Assembly (NCBI GenBank): GCA_948468385.1
Contig: CAOKHZ010000010.1
Coordinates: 1-64,000 of the forward strand
Source: an uncultured Faecalicatena sp.
GTDB taxonomy: Bacteria > Bacillota > Clostridia > Lachnospirales > Lachnospiraceae
Direction: 5' to 3'
Length of the DNA stretch: 64,000 nucleotides
Numbering within the stretch: the stretch's first letter is position 1; each line of letters starts with the position of its first letter. This document shows, piece by piece, positions 8,737 to 17,134 of the stretch. Under the pieces are notes generated by a model. That model ran no database searches. It was given only the letters and a program-made list of their open reading frames with translations, and had not been told where the DNA came from. A program made the translations under genes and the position numbers.

Positions 8737-10095
8737 TCACTGCTCCATTTCAAATGACACGGTTTCCTCCGCAGCCACCAGTTCCTCGTCCAAATCCGCA
8801 CCAGAAAAGGCCACGTTGGTAATCGCCGTACATACCGCCTGCCTTGCGGAGGCATCATACGCGTTAATCACGCTGACGGGAATCTTTGCCGTATAATCGA
8901 CAATCGTCGCATACACGGACTGATTTCCATAAAATTCCACTTCTTCCGTATAGGCTTCTGATTCTCCCGCCGGAATCCATGTAGAAATCGCACATGTCGA
9001 AAGGATGGTATCATACAATTCCTTGCTGCCCGCAAAGGTCGAGTTAAAGAAGTCAATTACCAAATCGACATTTTTACACTCATTGGTAATGGTCCATGTA
9101 GAACCGCCCTGGCTGGAGTAGTTGGTCGCGTCGTCCACCCCATCCACGCTCGGCACGTTGGTAATCGCCCAAAGGCCCGACTGGTCTGATGCCGCCTGAA
9201 TACTGGACATAATCCAACAACCGTTCATCGCGCCGGCAACATTACCGTTGTTGATGTTTCCGATATAAGTATCCCAGCCTACCTCTTCCTGATAGACGCC
9301 TGCCTCCAGCATTTCCAAATACAACTCGCAAACCCTCTTTATTTTCTTATTTCCGGCAATGTCAATGTTCCCATCCTCGTCAAAATAAGAACCGCCGCAG
9401 GATTTCAGCATGACCGTGACCTGATTATAGGAAGACTGCCCGTTTATCAACGCCTTTCCCGTCTTTTCCTTTACAACCTTCGCCTTTTCAATCCACTCGC
9501 TCCAGGTAATGTCCGTGAAATCATCAATGGTATATCCCGCGTCCTTCAAAACGTCCGTGCGGTATGCCGCGATGGCCGCGCCGGAGTCAAACGGAATCCC
9601 GTAGTTCTTGCCGTCCACGACGGAGCATGCCACCTTTCCTTCGGAAAACTCGGAAAAATCGATTCCCGCATCGGTCAAATCCATAAATACTTCCGGATAA
9701 GACACGACTTCTTGCGCCACGAGGGAATCATCAAACAAAATAACGTCCGGCAGCACGTCAGCCGTATTTCCGGCGGAAGTGGAGGTCGCAAGCTTCTGAA
9801 CAATGTCACCTGCTGATATTTCCGTGACTTCCAGTTCGAACTCCGGATGATCCTTTTTATAAATTTCCGCCGCCACGTTCATCGCGTTGATATTAAACGT
9901 CGGATCCCAGCACCATACGGTCATCTTCTGCACGCCCGTGCTCGCGTTGTTTACGCTTTCACTTCCCGTGTCGTTTTCCACCTTCGCCCCGTCACCATTC
10001 TTTTCGCCGTCACTTGAACCGCCGCCCGTACAGCCGGCCAACGCTCCCAACACCATTGCCATCGTAAGCAATAACACAATCCATTTCTTTTTCAT
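8737..10095 (-). CDS. Sugar-binding lipoprotein of CUT1 ABC transporter
   Basis: Protein of 452 residues. The signal peptide ends in LAGC (Cys22), giving a lipid-anchored extracellular receptor. A low-complexity Gly/Ser/Asn linker (about 24-50) precedes the solute-binding fold, with the typical N-terminal MTVWCWDPTF strand. AAAGGAGG-type site upstream. It lies directly before two permeases and after an intracellular GH53 gene, so beta-1,4-galacto-oligosaccharides are the likely ligand. Assignment to the GanS-like group is by context. Confidence 0.9.
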   Translation of the reverse strand: MKKKWIVLLLTMAMVLGALAGCTGGGSSDGEKNGDGAKVENDTGSESVNNASTGVQKMTVWCWDPTFNINAMNVAAEIYKKDHPEFELEVTEISAGDIVQKLATSTSAGNTADVLPDVILFDDSLVAQEVVSYPEVFMDLTDAGIDFSEFSEGKVACSVVDGKNYGIPFDSGAAIAAYRTDVLKDAGYTIDDFTDITWSEWIEKAKVVKEKTGKALINGQSSYNQVTVMLKSCGGSYFDEDGNIDIAGNKKIKRVCELYLEMLEAGVYQEEVGWDTYIGNINNGNVAGAMNGCWIMSSIQAASDQSGLWAITNVPSVDGVDDATNYSSQGGSTWTITNECKNVDLVIDFFNSTFAGSKELYDTILSTCAISTWIPAGESEAYTEEVEFYGNQSVYATIVDYTAKIPVSVINAYDASARQAVCTAITNVAFSGADLDEELVAAEETVSFEMEQ

Positions 10096-10113
10096 TTTCC
10101 TTTTCCTCCTTTA

Positions 10114-11184
10114 CTATGAGCACTTAACATCCGTTTTTTGACAACCATCTCCGGTTTCTACATAATCCCGATACGCGCTCAGTGCCTTCGTGTACTGCAG
10201 TTTCTTTTTGCCTGCCAATCTTGCCGCCCCCAGCGGATAGGCATCCGGCATGACCGCCCGGTTGGTTTCCGGCTCCCAGTAAACCATTCCCTTCAGCCCT
10301 GCGCCTTCTACTCTTTTCACTAGCGTGAGCGTGTCTGAAAGCAGTTTGTAGGTTTCCTCTTCCTCGTTGTCGCATCCGCCGATTTCACTGAGTACGAGGG
10401 GTTTTCCGTATAACCGGGAAACCTGATTCAACACGTCAAGAAATCCTTCCGTGTCATGCTTTTCCTGGAACCATGCCGGGTAATAGGAAAGCCCTATCAT
10501 GTCCGTTTTTCCGTCGTGTGCGAAAAATACGTCAAAAAACCCCTGCACTTGATCCAAAATATGTCCCATGGAAATGTGGGTGACCACGCACGTTTGCGGG
10601 CACACCTCCTTCACGGCCATATAACCGGCATTCAAAAATTGCATCAACTCGGCCGGATGCTCCGCCTTGCTCCCCACCGGAAGCAAAAGTCCCGTATTGA
10701 TTTCATTTCCTACCTGAACATATTCCGGAGCCGCCCCCGCCTCCCTAAGCGCCGTGAGCACCTCCCTGGTGTGGGCGGCCACCTTCTCCGTCATTTCCTT
10801 GATGTCCAAGTCTGCCCACGCATCGGGAATGTCCTGAAACATCGGGTCTGCAAAATGGTCACTATAATGAAAATCAATCATCAGCCGCATCCCGTTCGCC
10901 TTTACCCTCTTTGCCACTTCCGTCACGCCGTCCTTATCGCAAAACCCCAGCATCACCAGGCCGCCTTTCACCTCATGTCCGCGAAATTCCTTTGACGGCT
11001 TTACCCAGAAGCCATACTCGGGCGGGTTTACGAACACGCGCAGGCGCACCGTATTCGCCCCCAATTCCTTTGCCGCCGCTATCGGGTCGACCAGTCGTTC
11101 GTCCCCGTCCACCCATCGGTATCCGATTGACTCAAGTTGGGACACCCAGCCTAAGTCAACTCCTAAAATTGTATCATCAATCAC
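10114..11184 (-). CDS. Intracellular GH53 endo-beta-1,4-galactanase
   Basis: Protein of 356 residues with no signal peptide and no lectin domain, only the GH53 barrel. Catalytic glutamates are E161 in VGNE and E267 in LSEIGG. The start is GTG at 11184 with AAAGGA seven to eight bases upstream. It is the first gene of the minus-strand operon and should act on oligosaccharides after uptake. A cytoplasmic GH53 paired with a secreted one in one operon is uncommon; usually a GH42 or GH2 beta-galactosidase finishes the job, and none is seen here. Confidence 0.9.
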   Translation of the reverse strand: MIDDTILGVDLGWVSQLESIGYRWVDGDERLVDPIAAAKELGANTVRLRVFVNPPEYGFWVKPSKEFRGHEVKGGLVMLGFCDKDGVTEVAKRVKANGMRLMIDFHYSDHFADPMFQDIPDAWADLDIKEMTEKVAAHTREVLTALREAGAAPEYVQVGNEINTGLLLPVGSKAEHPAELMQFLNAGYMAVKEVCPQTCVVTHISMGHILDQVQGFFDVFFAHDGKTDMIGLSYYPAWFQEKHDTEGFLDVLNQVSRLYGKPLVLSEIGGCDNEEEETYKLLSDTLTLVKRVEGAGLKGMVYWEPETNRAVMPDAYPLGAARLAGKKKLQYTKALSAYRDYVETGDGCQKTDVKCS

Positions 11185-11230
11185 TTTTTTATCCTTTCCA
11201 TCAGTTGCGCACCCGATCTCTTTTTTATAT

Positions 11231-11261
11231 AGTTACTTTTCCATCTCCATGGAAAGTAACT
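11231..11261. promoter_or_regulatory. Dyad in the galactan operon leader, candidate operator
   Basis: AGTTACTTTTCCAT and ATGGAAAGTAACT form a near-perfect inverted repeat around CTCC. It lies just downstream of the predicted minus-strand start point, so it could be an operator or a leader hairpin. Confidence 0.5.
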
Positions 11262-11271
11262 TTATAAAATC

Positions 11272-11300
11272 ATTATATTTTGCAAATCAAAAAATTACAA
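11272..11300 (-). promoter_or_regulatory. Promoter of the galactan operon
   Basis: Minus-strand TTGTAA, 17-base spacer, TATAAT. It shares its minus-35 bases with the divergent promoter of the AraC gene. Confidence 0.65.
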
Positions 11301-11328
11301 TGACACCAAGAGACAATTATGATACAAT
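11300..11328 (+). promoter_or_regulatory. Promoter of the AraC regulator gene
   Basis: ATGACA, 17-base spacer, TACAAT, about 40 bases before the start codon and back-to-back with the operon promoter. Confidence 0.55.
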
Positions 11329-11367
11329 TTATAACAGATATGGGAATCATTTTTAGGAGGTGTAAAC

Positions 11368-12441
11368 ATGTTTTACGAACATACCCACATGGTAGCTCCT
11401 GCCAATAGCAGCAACAACTCCATCCACATAGAAATGACTGAAAACAATTCCAGCCTTTACCAAATCAAGGCTCCCTTTCAGATTACCTTTATTTCCTACA
11501 ACGGAAGTTCCAACAAGGATTTTCTAAACATCACCACGCTTTCCGGGCAGCACAGCTGCCACTATCAGCAGATGCTTTCTGACCATCACAAACAATACAA
11601 CGCAAAAAATTTACATATTCATGACTATTTTGAGTTGCTGATTGTATTAGAAGGGACGGTCAGCCAGATGATTGAGGATAAAGAATATTTTTATACGCCG
11701 GGCTCCTGCTGCCTGATTAACCGCAGTTTGTATCATTTAGAGGACTACTCTGGTTCCGCCCGGGTTTTATTCGTTGGTTTTTCCGTGGATTTTATCAAAG
11801 AATTGTTTGACCATTGTTCGGTAGCGGACTTTCCGCAGGAAAAAGAAATTTTAGACAGCGACTTTTATCATTTTATCATGGATGACATAAAAAATCCCGG
11901 CTCCAAGGCGTACCTGGACTTCATTCCCTCCCTCGGGAACCAGACCAGCGTGCAAATGCTGCATAACATCAACACGTCCATCATGGAAGTCATGTTACAT
12001 CCGACTTTCGGGGCGACGCACCAGATTAAGGGACTGTTTTCCCTCCTGATTGCCAGCCTTTCCAACCCGGAGTATTTTCATTGCAGCAAAATCCTCCTGG
12101 AAGAAAACTCCGACATCTTGATTTTTGCCCGCATCAGCCACCTGATTGAAGAAAAAAACGGCCGCATCACCCGCAGCGAGCTCGCGCGGCAGCTCAACTA
12201 CAGCGGGGACTACATCAACCGCATCATCAACAAGTTTACCGGGCTGTGCCTTTTTGATTATTCCATGAATTTCTGCATGAAAAAAGCCGCCGATGAATTG
12301 ATTCACAGCGACCGGACCATCGGAGAAATCGCCACCAAACTGCAATTCTCAAATAGGACGCATTTTTATAAATTATTCAAGAAACGATACGGCGTAACCC
12401 CAAAGGAATATCGTTTTAAAAACAAGGAAGCGGGCTCCTAA
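11368..12441 (+). CDS. AraC-family regulator of the galactan operon
   Basis: Protein of 357 residues. The N-terminal half contains a cupin-like sensor region (HIHDYFELLIVLEGTV, about residues 87-130). The C-terminal 100 residues carry two helix-turn-helix motifs, ending in the family signature FSNRTHFYKLFKKRYGVTPKEYR. AGGAGGTG lies six bases before the ATG. It is divergent from the galactan operon with overlapping promoters, so it most likely activates that operon in response to a galactan-derived sugar; this is inferred from position. Confidence 0.9.
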   Translation: MFYEHTHMVAPANSSNNSIHIEMTENNSSLYQIKAPFQITFISYNGSSNKDFLNITTLSGQHSCHYQQMLSDHHKQYNAKNLHIHDYFELLIVLEGTVSQMIEDKEYFYTPGSCCLINRSLYHLEDYSGSARVLFVGFSVDFIKELFDHCSVADFPQEKEILDSDFYHFIMDDIKNPGSKAYLDFIPSLGNQTSVQMLHNINTSIMEVMLHPTFGATHQIKGLFSLLIASLSNPEYFHCSKILLEENSDILIFARISHLIEEKNGRITRSELARQLNYSGDYINRIINKFTGLCLFDYSMNFCMKKAADELIHSDRTIGEIATKLQFSNRTHFYKLFKKRYGVTPKEYRFKNKEAGS

Positions 12442-12456
12442 TGGATCCCGCTTTTT
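12430..12456 (+). terminator. Terminator overlapping the AraC stop codon
   Basis: GCGGGCTCC and GGATCCCGC pair with one mismatch around TAAT, followed by five T. The stop codon is inside the loop. Confidence 0.75.
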
Positions 12457-12481
12457 CATATCATAGGAAACCCTTGTATCA

Positions 12482-13021
12482 TCATTTTATTTCAAATTCA
12501 AACTTGTCATTCAAAAGTGCTCCCATTTGGTTCGCACGTTCCACGATGTCAAACGACATATCATGGTTAATCCAGTCAATAATCAGGCCGAACAGTTCAT
12601 ATTTCAAAAGATCGGCATATAACGCTTCCGTCTCCCCCTTTGCCGTTTCCTCGCCTAACCTCTTGATAAATCTTCTAGAAATATAATCACAAATCTTCAT
12701 CAGGTGCATTTCATAAAATTCCCTAGTCGAGGAATTCCAGATATGCCCCACTTTCTTTTTGTTTTTTACCAGATAGGACAACAATGTCTGCGCGCCCTCA
12801 ATCAGGGAAAAATTTTCCGGAAGTTGATCAGCAATAGCGTTAATCTCGTCTTCGATTACCTTTTCCAGCAACATCGGAATATCCTCAAAATGATAATAAA
12901 ACGTATTTCGGTTGATACCGCAATCCAACACGATCATTTTCACCGTGATTTTGGAAAGCGGGTATTGTTCCAATAGTTTTAAAAAGGATTGTTTGATGGC
13001 TGCCTGTGTAAACGACGGCAT
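12482..13021 (-). CDS. TetR-family regulator
   Basis: Protein of 179 residues. The N-terminal helix-turn-helix spans about 1-55 (KITVKMIVLDCGINRNTFYYHF), typical of TetR proteins, followed by a helical ligand domain of the TetR_C_8 kind. The ATG at 13021 has AAAGGAG seven bases upstream. It is only 19 bases after the HdeD-like gene and on the same strand as the radical SAM gene, so the three are probably one operon under its own control. The ligand is unknown. Confidence 0.88.
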   Translation of the reverse strand: MPSFTQAAIKQSFLKLLEQYPLSKITVKMIVLDCGINRNTFYYHFEDIPMLLEKVIEDEINAIADQLPENFSLIEGAQTLLSYLVKNKKKVGHIWNSSTREFYEMHLMKICDYISRRFIKRLGEETAKGETEALYADLLKYELFGLIIDWINHDMSFDIVERANQMGALLNDKFEFEIK

Positions 13022-13040
13022 ATTTTCCACTCCTTTGTAG

Positions 13041-13610
13041 TCATCTCTCCGTGTCAAAACGTTGATGCCGAGCGACCTTAACCACCGACATCGCCACGTC
13101 AAGACACAACGCACCCTCAAACAAGGAAGCCAGTCCCAAAAGAATCATGGCCGTGCGCACCTCAAGCGGCAACCATACAATCAGGAGCATTCCGCATACG
13201 CCCGTGACGACGGCCAGACCCAAAATCAGATACCACCGCTCGATGCCAAAGCGTCTGGAGTCAATGGCCACTTGCACCTTGTAAAGGCTGTCGGTGAGAA
13301 GCATTGTCCCATAAATGGTATGCGCTTGTTCTTGAATCCCCCACGCCTGAAATATCATCACGATGCCAAGCGCAATCGTCAAAATTCCAAAGGCCAAATC
13401 GTACTGGAATGCCAGCCGGTACAAATCTCTCGAACAATACCCCATGATACGAATCACGCCATAGGCAATCGACATTCCGCCCAACATGTAATACACAAAA
13501 TCCATGTCAAGACTTGGACTGCACAACAGTCTTACCCCGATAATGATGAGTATGACGGAGGTTATGATATATCCGTATTTTGCCAGTTTCACATATGTTA
13601 TCGGCTTCAC
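13041..13610 (-). CDS. HdeD/DUF308-like membrane protein
   Basis: About 189 residues with six hydrophobic segments and short loops, the layout of HdeD-type (DUF308) membrane proteins. I chose the GTG at 13610, one base after the stop of the radical SAM gene; an ATG further upstream at 13679 would overlap that gene by 68 bases. The start is uncertain. It is the second gene of the radical SAM-HdeD-TetR unit. HdeD in enterobacteria is linked to acid resistance, but a function here cannot be read from sequence. Confidence 0.75.
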   Translation of the reverse strand: MKPITYVKLAKYGYIITSVILIIIGVRLLCSPSLDMDFVYYMLGGMSIAYGVIRIMGYCSRDLYRLAFQYDLAFGILTIALGIVMIFQAWGIQEQAHTIYGTMLLTDSLYKVQVAIDSRRFGIERWYLILGLAVVTGVCGMLLIVWLPLEVRTAMILLGLASLFEGALCLDVAMSVVKVARHQRFDTER

Positions 13611-13611
13611 T

Positions 13612-14952
13612 CTACCGCCCACTTTCTTCCTCCCACAGTTTTTCTGCCGTGGGTTGCCAACATCTTGCATAGCTGTCACATTTCCCGCAGAGGTGTTCTA
13701 CCGTCTCCGGCGACTGCAAATCCGTCGAATGCGCCCCCGTCTTAGCCACCATCTCCCGCAATTTTTCTGGATTCTCCAGCATCGGGCATGGCCGCAGCAT
13801 GTTCTCGTTAAACGGCTGCCCGTCGTGGTAAGCCATCAGCATCGGCGACTTTAACGCTTCCAAAAGAGTCTTTTCCCGAATGTTCGAATCCGAATAATGA
13901 ACGAACACGCACGGGTCGATATCGCCATTGGCATTGATATGCAAATAACGCCGCCCGCCGGCGATACATCCTTCCACGTACTGCGCGTCATTCTGGAAAT
14001 CCATGGCGAACAACGGCTTCTCGGCGCGCAGCCTGCGAATCCTTCGATATACCTCCAGACGTTGCTCTGGTGTCGGCAAAAGTTCCACCGACGCGTCATT
14101 TCCCACGGGCATATAGTGGAAATACCAAATGAAATACGCACCCAGGTCAATCAGCTTATCATAATACTCGTCCGAAGTGATGGAATCGTAATTGGCACTG
14201 GTGTAGCAAGAAGAAATCCCATAAACCAGTTTCTTCTCGTGCAAAAGCTCCATCGCCTTGATGACCTTCTGATACACGCCCGCGCCGCGCCGTCCGTCTG
14301 TCGCTTCTTCCGAACCTTCCAGCGAAATGGCCGGCACGAAGTTGCCCACGCGAAGCATTTCATCGGCAAATGCCTCGTCTATCAAAGTGGCATTGGTAAA
14401 GCACAAAAACACGCAGTCCGAATGCTTCTCGCATAGGCGGATGATGTCCTTCTTACGTACCATCGGCTCGCCGCCCGTATAAATGTATAAGTAAACTCCC
14501 AGTTCCTTCCCCTGCTCGATGATAGAATCAATTTCCTCATAGCTTAGGTTCAGCTTATTTCCGTACTCGGCCGCCCAACAGCCGGTACAATGCAGGTTGC
14601 AGGCACTCGTCGGATCCAAAAGGATTGCCCACGGAATGTTGCACTGATATTTCTCCCGCATTTCCTCCTGCTTCGGCCAGCCAATCAGCGACGCGTTAAT
14701 AAAGAAATTAACCGCCACCGTCTGCATCACGTGCGGATCCACGTCCGAAAGCACCCGTCGTATATATCCATAATACGGATGATTCGAATCTGTAATCGCC
14801 TCGCGAAACACCTTCCGCTGCGTAACAAACTCGTCTCCGGCAAATTTGTCCGCCCAGTCCATGATCTTGACCATGTTTTTTTCCGGATCCTTGTACAAAT
14901 ACTTAAAAGCCTGCTCCAGTCCAAATTTTTTCATTGTTGCAGAAACGTTCAT
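13612..14952 (-). CDS. Radical SAM protein with SPASM-like C-terminus
   Basis: Protein of 446 residues. The radical SAM cluster motif CNLHCTGC lies near residue 120, followed by YTGGEP. The C-terminus has further cysteines (CIAGG, DPCVF, RPCPM, CGKCDSYARC) that suggest auxiliary Fe-S clusters of the SPASM type. The ATG at 14952 has GGGGGT seven bases upstream. No precursor peptide gene is obvious next to it, so it may act on a small molecule or lipid rather than a RiPP. It leads an operon with an HdeD-like and a TetR gene. Confidence 0.88.
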   Translation of the reverse strand: MNVSATMKKFGLEQAFKYLYKDPEKNMVKIMDWADKFAGDEFVTQRKVFREAITDSNHPYYGYIRRVLSDVDPHVMQTVAVNFFINASLIGWPKQEEMREKYQCNIPWAILLDPTSACNLHCTGCWAAEYGNKLNLSYEEIDSIIEQGKELGVYLYIYTGGEPMVRKKDIIRLCEKHSDCVFLCFTNATLIDEAFADEMLRVGNFVPAISLEGSEEATDGRRGAGVYQKVIKAMELLHEKKLVYGISSCYTSANYDSITSDEYYDKLIDLGAYFIWYFHYMPVGNDASVELLPTPEQRLEVYRRIRRLRAEKPLFAMDFQNDAQYVEGCIAGGRRYLHINANGDIDPCVFVHYSDSNIREKTLLEALKSPMLMAYHDGQPFNENMLRPCPMLENPEKLREMVAKTGAHSTDLQSPETVEHLCGKCDSYARCWQPTAEKLWEEESGR

Positions 14953-15111
14953 CTTGCGTACCCCCAATAGTTTTTAATATTATATGAAGCAATTTGTAAT
15001 TGCTATCTTTACAATGGAGTTTACGCAATTTTTCGTGATTCCACAATGGACAAACCAAAGGCGGATGTGTAAAATTTAGGCAACTCAAGATGTTTGCCCA
15101 AAAATTTTTCC

Positions 15112-15137
15112 AAAAACACGCCTAACCTAAGGCGTGC
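15112..15137 (-). terminator. Terminator of the uronate operon
   Basis: On the minus strand GCACGCCT and AGGCGTGT form a stem followed by TTTTTGG, about 30 bases after the kdgK stop. Confidence 0.7.
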
Positions 15138-15165
15138 AACTTTCCATTCTTATTTTTTTAATGAC

Positions 15166-16194
15166 CTACCTTTTCATCTCGCTTTTATATCCCGTGTTAT
15201 AATGGTCCTCGATAATCCCTTCAATTTCCGCCTTGTTCAAAGATGGCATGTCGCCGGGAATCGTGTTTTTCGCCGCACTGCAGGCATCGCCGAACCGAAG
15301 CGCCCGCTCGCAGTCCCCTTTCGAGGACAGAAGTCCGTACAACACGCCGCCGCAGTACGCGTCCCCGCTGCCAATGCGGTCCACGACCTCGATATTTTGA
15401 TATGGCTTCTCCTCATAATACTTGTCTTCCCTCGCATTGTAAATGACGGAAGTGAAGCTGTGCACCTTCGGGCTGTGCACCGTCCGCCGCGTGGCTGCCA
15501 CGACGGAAATGTCATAGTCGTCCGTAAAGCTTTTCATCATCGTCTTCACGTCGCCCTCCTTGCCGAACGTCAGGCGTGCCGTATCCTCGGAGCAGAAGAA
15601 AATGTCCACGTAAGGCAATATCGTCTCAATGCACGCCCGTGCCTCTTCCCCGCTCCAAAGATTTCCCCGGAAATTCACGTCAAAGGATATTACCGTCCCA
15701 TGCTCCTTAAATCTCTTGATCATTTCCACCGCCGTCTCCCGGCACTGCCGACTCAACGCCAGCGTGATGCCAGACGTGTGGAAACATCGCGTGGAGGCGT
15801 AAATGCTTTCTGGCAATTCCTCCGCCTTAAGGCGCGTCATAGACGAATTACGCCGGTCATAGACGACCTCCGGCTTGCGCGGGTATGCGCCGTTTTCATA
15901 ATAATACACGCCCAGCCGGGCTTCGTCGTCATCGTCATATACTAAGTAATCATCGCTCACGCCGATAAAACGCAGCTTGTTCTTGGCGTAAATGCCGATG
16001 CTCGTGTTCGGGATACGGCTAATCACGCCGGAACGAAGCCCCATCAGGGACACGACCGAGGCCACGTTCAGTTCCGCCCCGCCCACCTGCCGCTCCAGCA
16101 CGCTGTCACGCACGATGCGCTCGTTCGACGGCGGCGAAAGACGCAGCAAAATCTCACCTAAAGTCAACAAATCAAAATCTTTTTTTTGTTCCAT
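15166..16194 (-). CDS. kdgK: 2-keto-3-deoxygluconate kinase (PfkB family)
   Basis: Protein of 342 residues of the PfkB/ribokinase fold. The signature GSGDAY near residue 270 holds the catalytic Asp, and the N-terminal GEILLRLSPP matches KDG kinases. It phosphorylates 2-keto-3-deoxygluconate to KDPG. The ATG at 16194 follows GGAGG by eight bases; an upstream in-frame start lacks such a site. It is the last gene of uxuA-uxuB-uxaC-eda-kdgK, providing the kinase step before Eda. Specificity is set mainly by this context. Confidence 0.92.
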   Translation of the reverse strand: MEQKKDFDLLTLGEILLRLSPPSNERIVRDSVLERQVGGAELNVASVVSLMGLRSGVISRIPNTSIGIYAKNKLRFIGVSDDYLVYDDDDEARLGVYYYENGAYPRKPEVVYDRRNSSMTRLKAEELPESIYASTRCFHTSGITLALSRQCRETAVEMIKRFKEHGTVISFDVNFRGNLWSGEEARACIETILPYVDIFFCSEDTARLTFGKEGDVKTMMKSFTDDYDISVVAATRRTVHSPKVHSFTSVIYNAREDKYYEEKPYQNIEVVDRIGSGDAYCGGVLYGLLSSKGDCERALRFGDACSAAKNTIPGDMPSLNKAEIEGIIEDHYNTGYKSEMKR

Positions 16195-16311
16195 GATTTT
16201 ACCTCCATATTTGGAACAAAGCTGCCACATATGTGACAGCTTTATTCCTTTTCATGGCAGTCCGCTCTCGCGGACAAAAATAGGGTTTATATTAGTATCT
16301 GCCTAAGGATA
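16195..16311. other. Spacer between eda and kdgK with two hairpins
   Basis: Contains an AAGCTG/CAGCTT stem around a CACATATGTG palindrome (16217-16242) and a GTCCGC/GCGGAC hairpin (16261-16276). Either could partly terminate or stabilise the mRNA between eda and kdgK. No gene is seen. Confidence 0.45.
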
Positions 16312-16950
16312 TTATCCCCGGCACTCTTTCACGATTTGTACGGCCTCGGCGGTCATTTCCTTAATCTTGTCAAAGTCGCCCGCGTCAACCAAGCTTCCTT
16401 TTACCATCCAGCTTCCGCCGCATGCCCAAATCTTGTCACATGCCAGGTATTCCTTGACATTCTTCGGGCTAATGCCACCGGTGGGCATGAACTTCATGTT
16501 CACGTACGGTGCTGCCATCGCCTTGATCATGTTAAGACCGCCCGCCGGTTCCGCCGGGAAGAACTTCACGATTTCCAATCCCAACTCGATGGCCTGCTCC
16601 ACCTCGCTCGGCGTCACGACACCAGGCGTAATCGGGATGTTCTTATCCAGACAATATTTTACCACCTTCGGGTTCAGACCCGGGCTTACGATAAACTTCG
16701 CGCCCGCCGCCACGGCCCTGTCAACCTGCTCCGTCGTAAGAACGGTACCCGCCCCTACGAACATGTCCGGATACTCGCTCGTCATGATGCGGATGGACTC
16801 TTCCGCAGCCGCCGTCCGAAACGTCACTTCCGCGCATGGCAGCCCGCCCTCGCACAACGCCTTCGCAAGCGGTGCCGCGTCCTTCGCGTCATTTAATACC
16901 ACGACCGGGATGATGCCGGTCTCATGAATTTTCTGCAATACTTCATTCAT
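16312..16950 (-). CDS. eda: KDPG/KHG aldolase
   Basis: Protein of 212 residues, normal for Eda. EVTFRT near residue 39 and the Schiff-base lysine in EIVKFFPAE (about residue 127) are present. It splits 2-keto-3-deoxy-6-phosphogluconate into pyruvate and glyceraldehyde 3-phosphate, closing the glucuronate pathway. It lies between uxaC and kdgK on the minus strand, 117 bases before kdgK. Confidence 0.95.
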   Translation of the reverse strand: MNEVLQKIHETGIIPVVVLNDAKDAAPLAKALCEGGLPCAEVTFRTAAAEESIRIMTSEYPDMFVGAGTVLTTEQVDRAVAAGAKFIVSPGLNPKVVKYCLDKNIPITPGVVTPSEVEQAIELGLEIVKFFPAEPAGGLNMIKAMAAPYVNMKFMPTGGISPKNVKEYLACDKIWACGGSWMVKGSLVDAGDFDKIKEMTAEAVQIVKECRG

Positions 16951-17081
16951 TTTTTATTCTTCCTTTCTTAAATTAAGTATTTATAAGTCGATCGCTCCGT
17001 GCCACGCACTCCCGCAATCGCTCCCCCATTCGCAATCCGTCCTACCGGACTACTTGCTCATGAGTGGGGAGCCCGTCTAAT

Positions 17082-17122
17082 GGAGAAACGAACGTTCAAA
17101 CAAGCTTGACCTTCGTTTCTCC
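17082..17122. repeat. Inverted repeat between uxaC and eda
   Basis: GGAGAAACGAA and TTCGTTTCTCC form a perfect 11-bp stem with a 19-base loop. There is no T-run, so processing or mRNA stabilisation is as likely as termination. The same 184-base gap also holds a GTCC/GGAC hairpin and a sequence block (17028-17061) that recurs near 31223-31251. Confidence 0.6.
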
Positions 17123-17134
17123 GCCGTCCGGGAT

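Noticed and set aside
15094-15945. A 283-residue plus-strand frame opposite kdgK
   Set aside because: It lies wholly opposite a clear sugar kinase, has shadow-like composition (His/Arg/Pro-rich) and no ribosome site.
16336-16927. Two 186-residue frames opposite eda
   Set aside because: They mirror a well-supported aldolase gene and show no domain or start signal.
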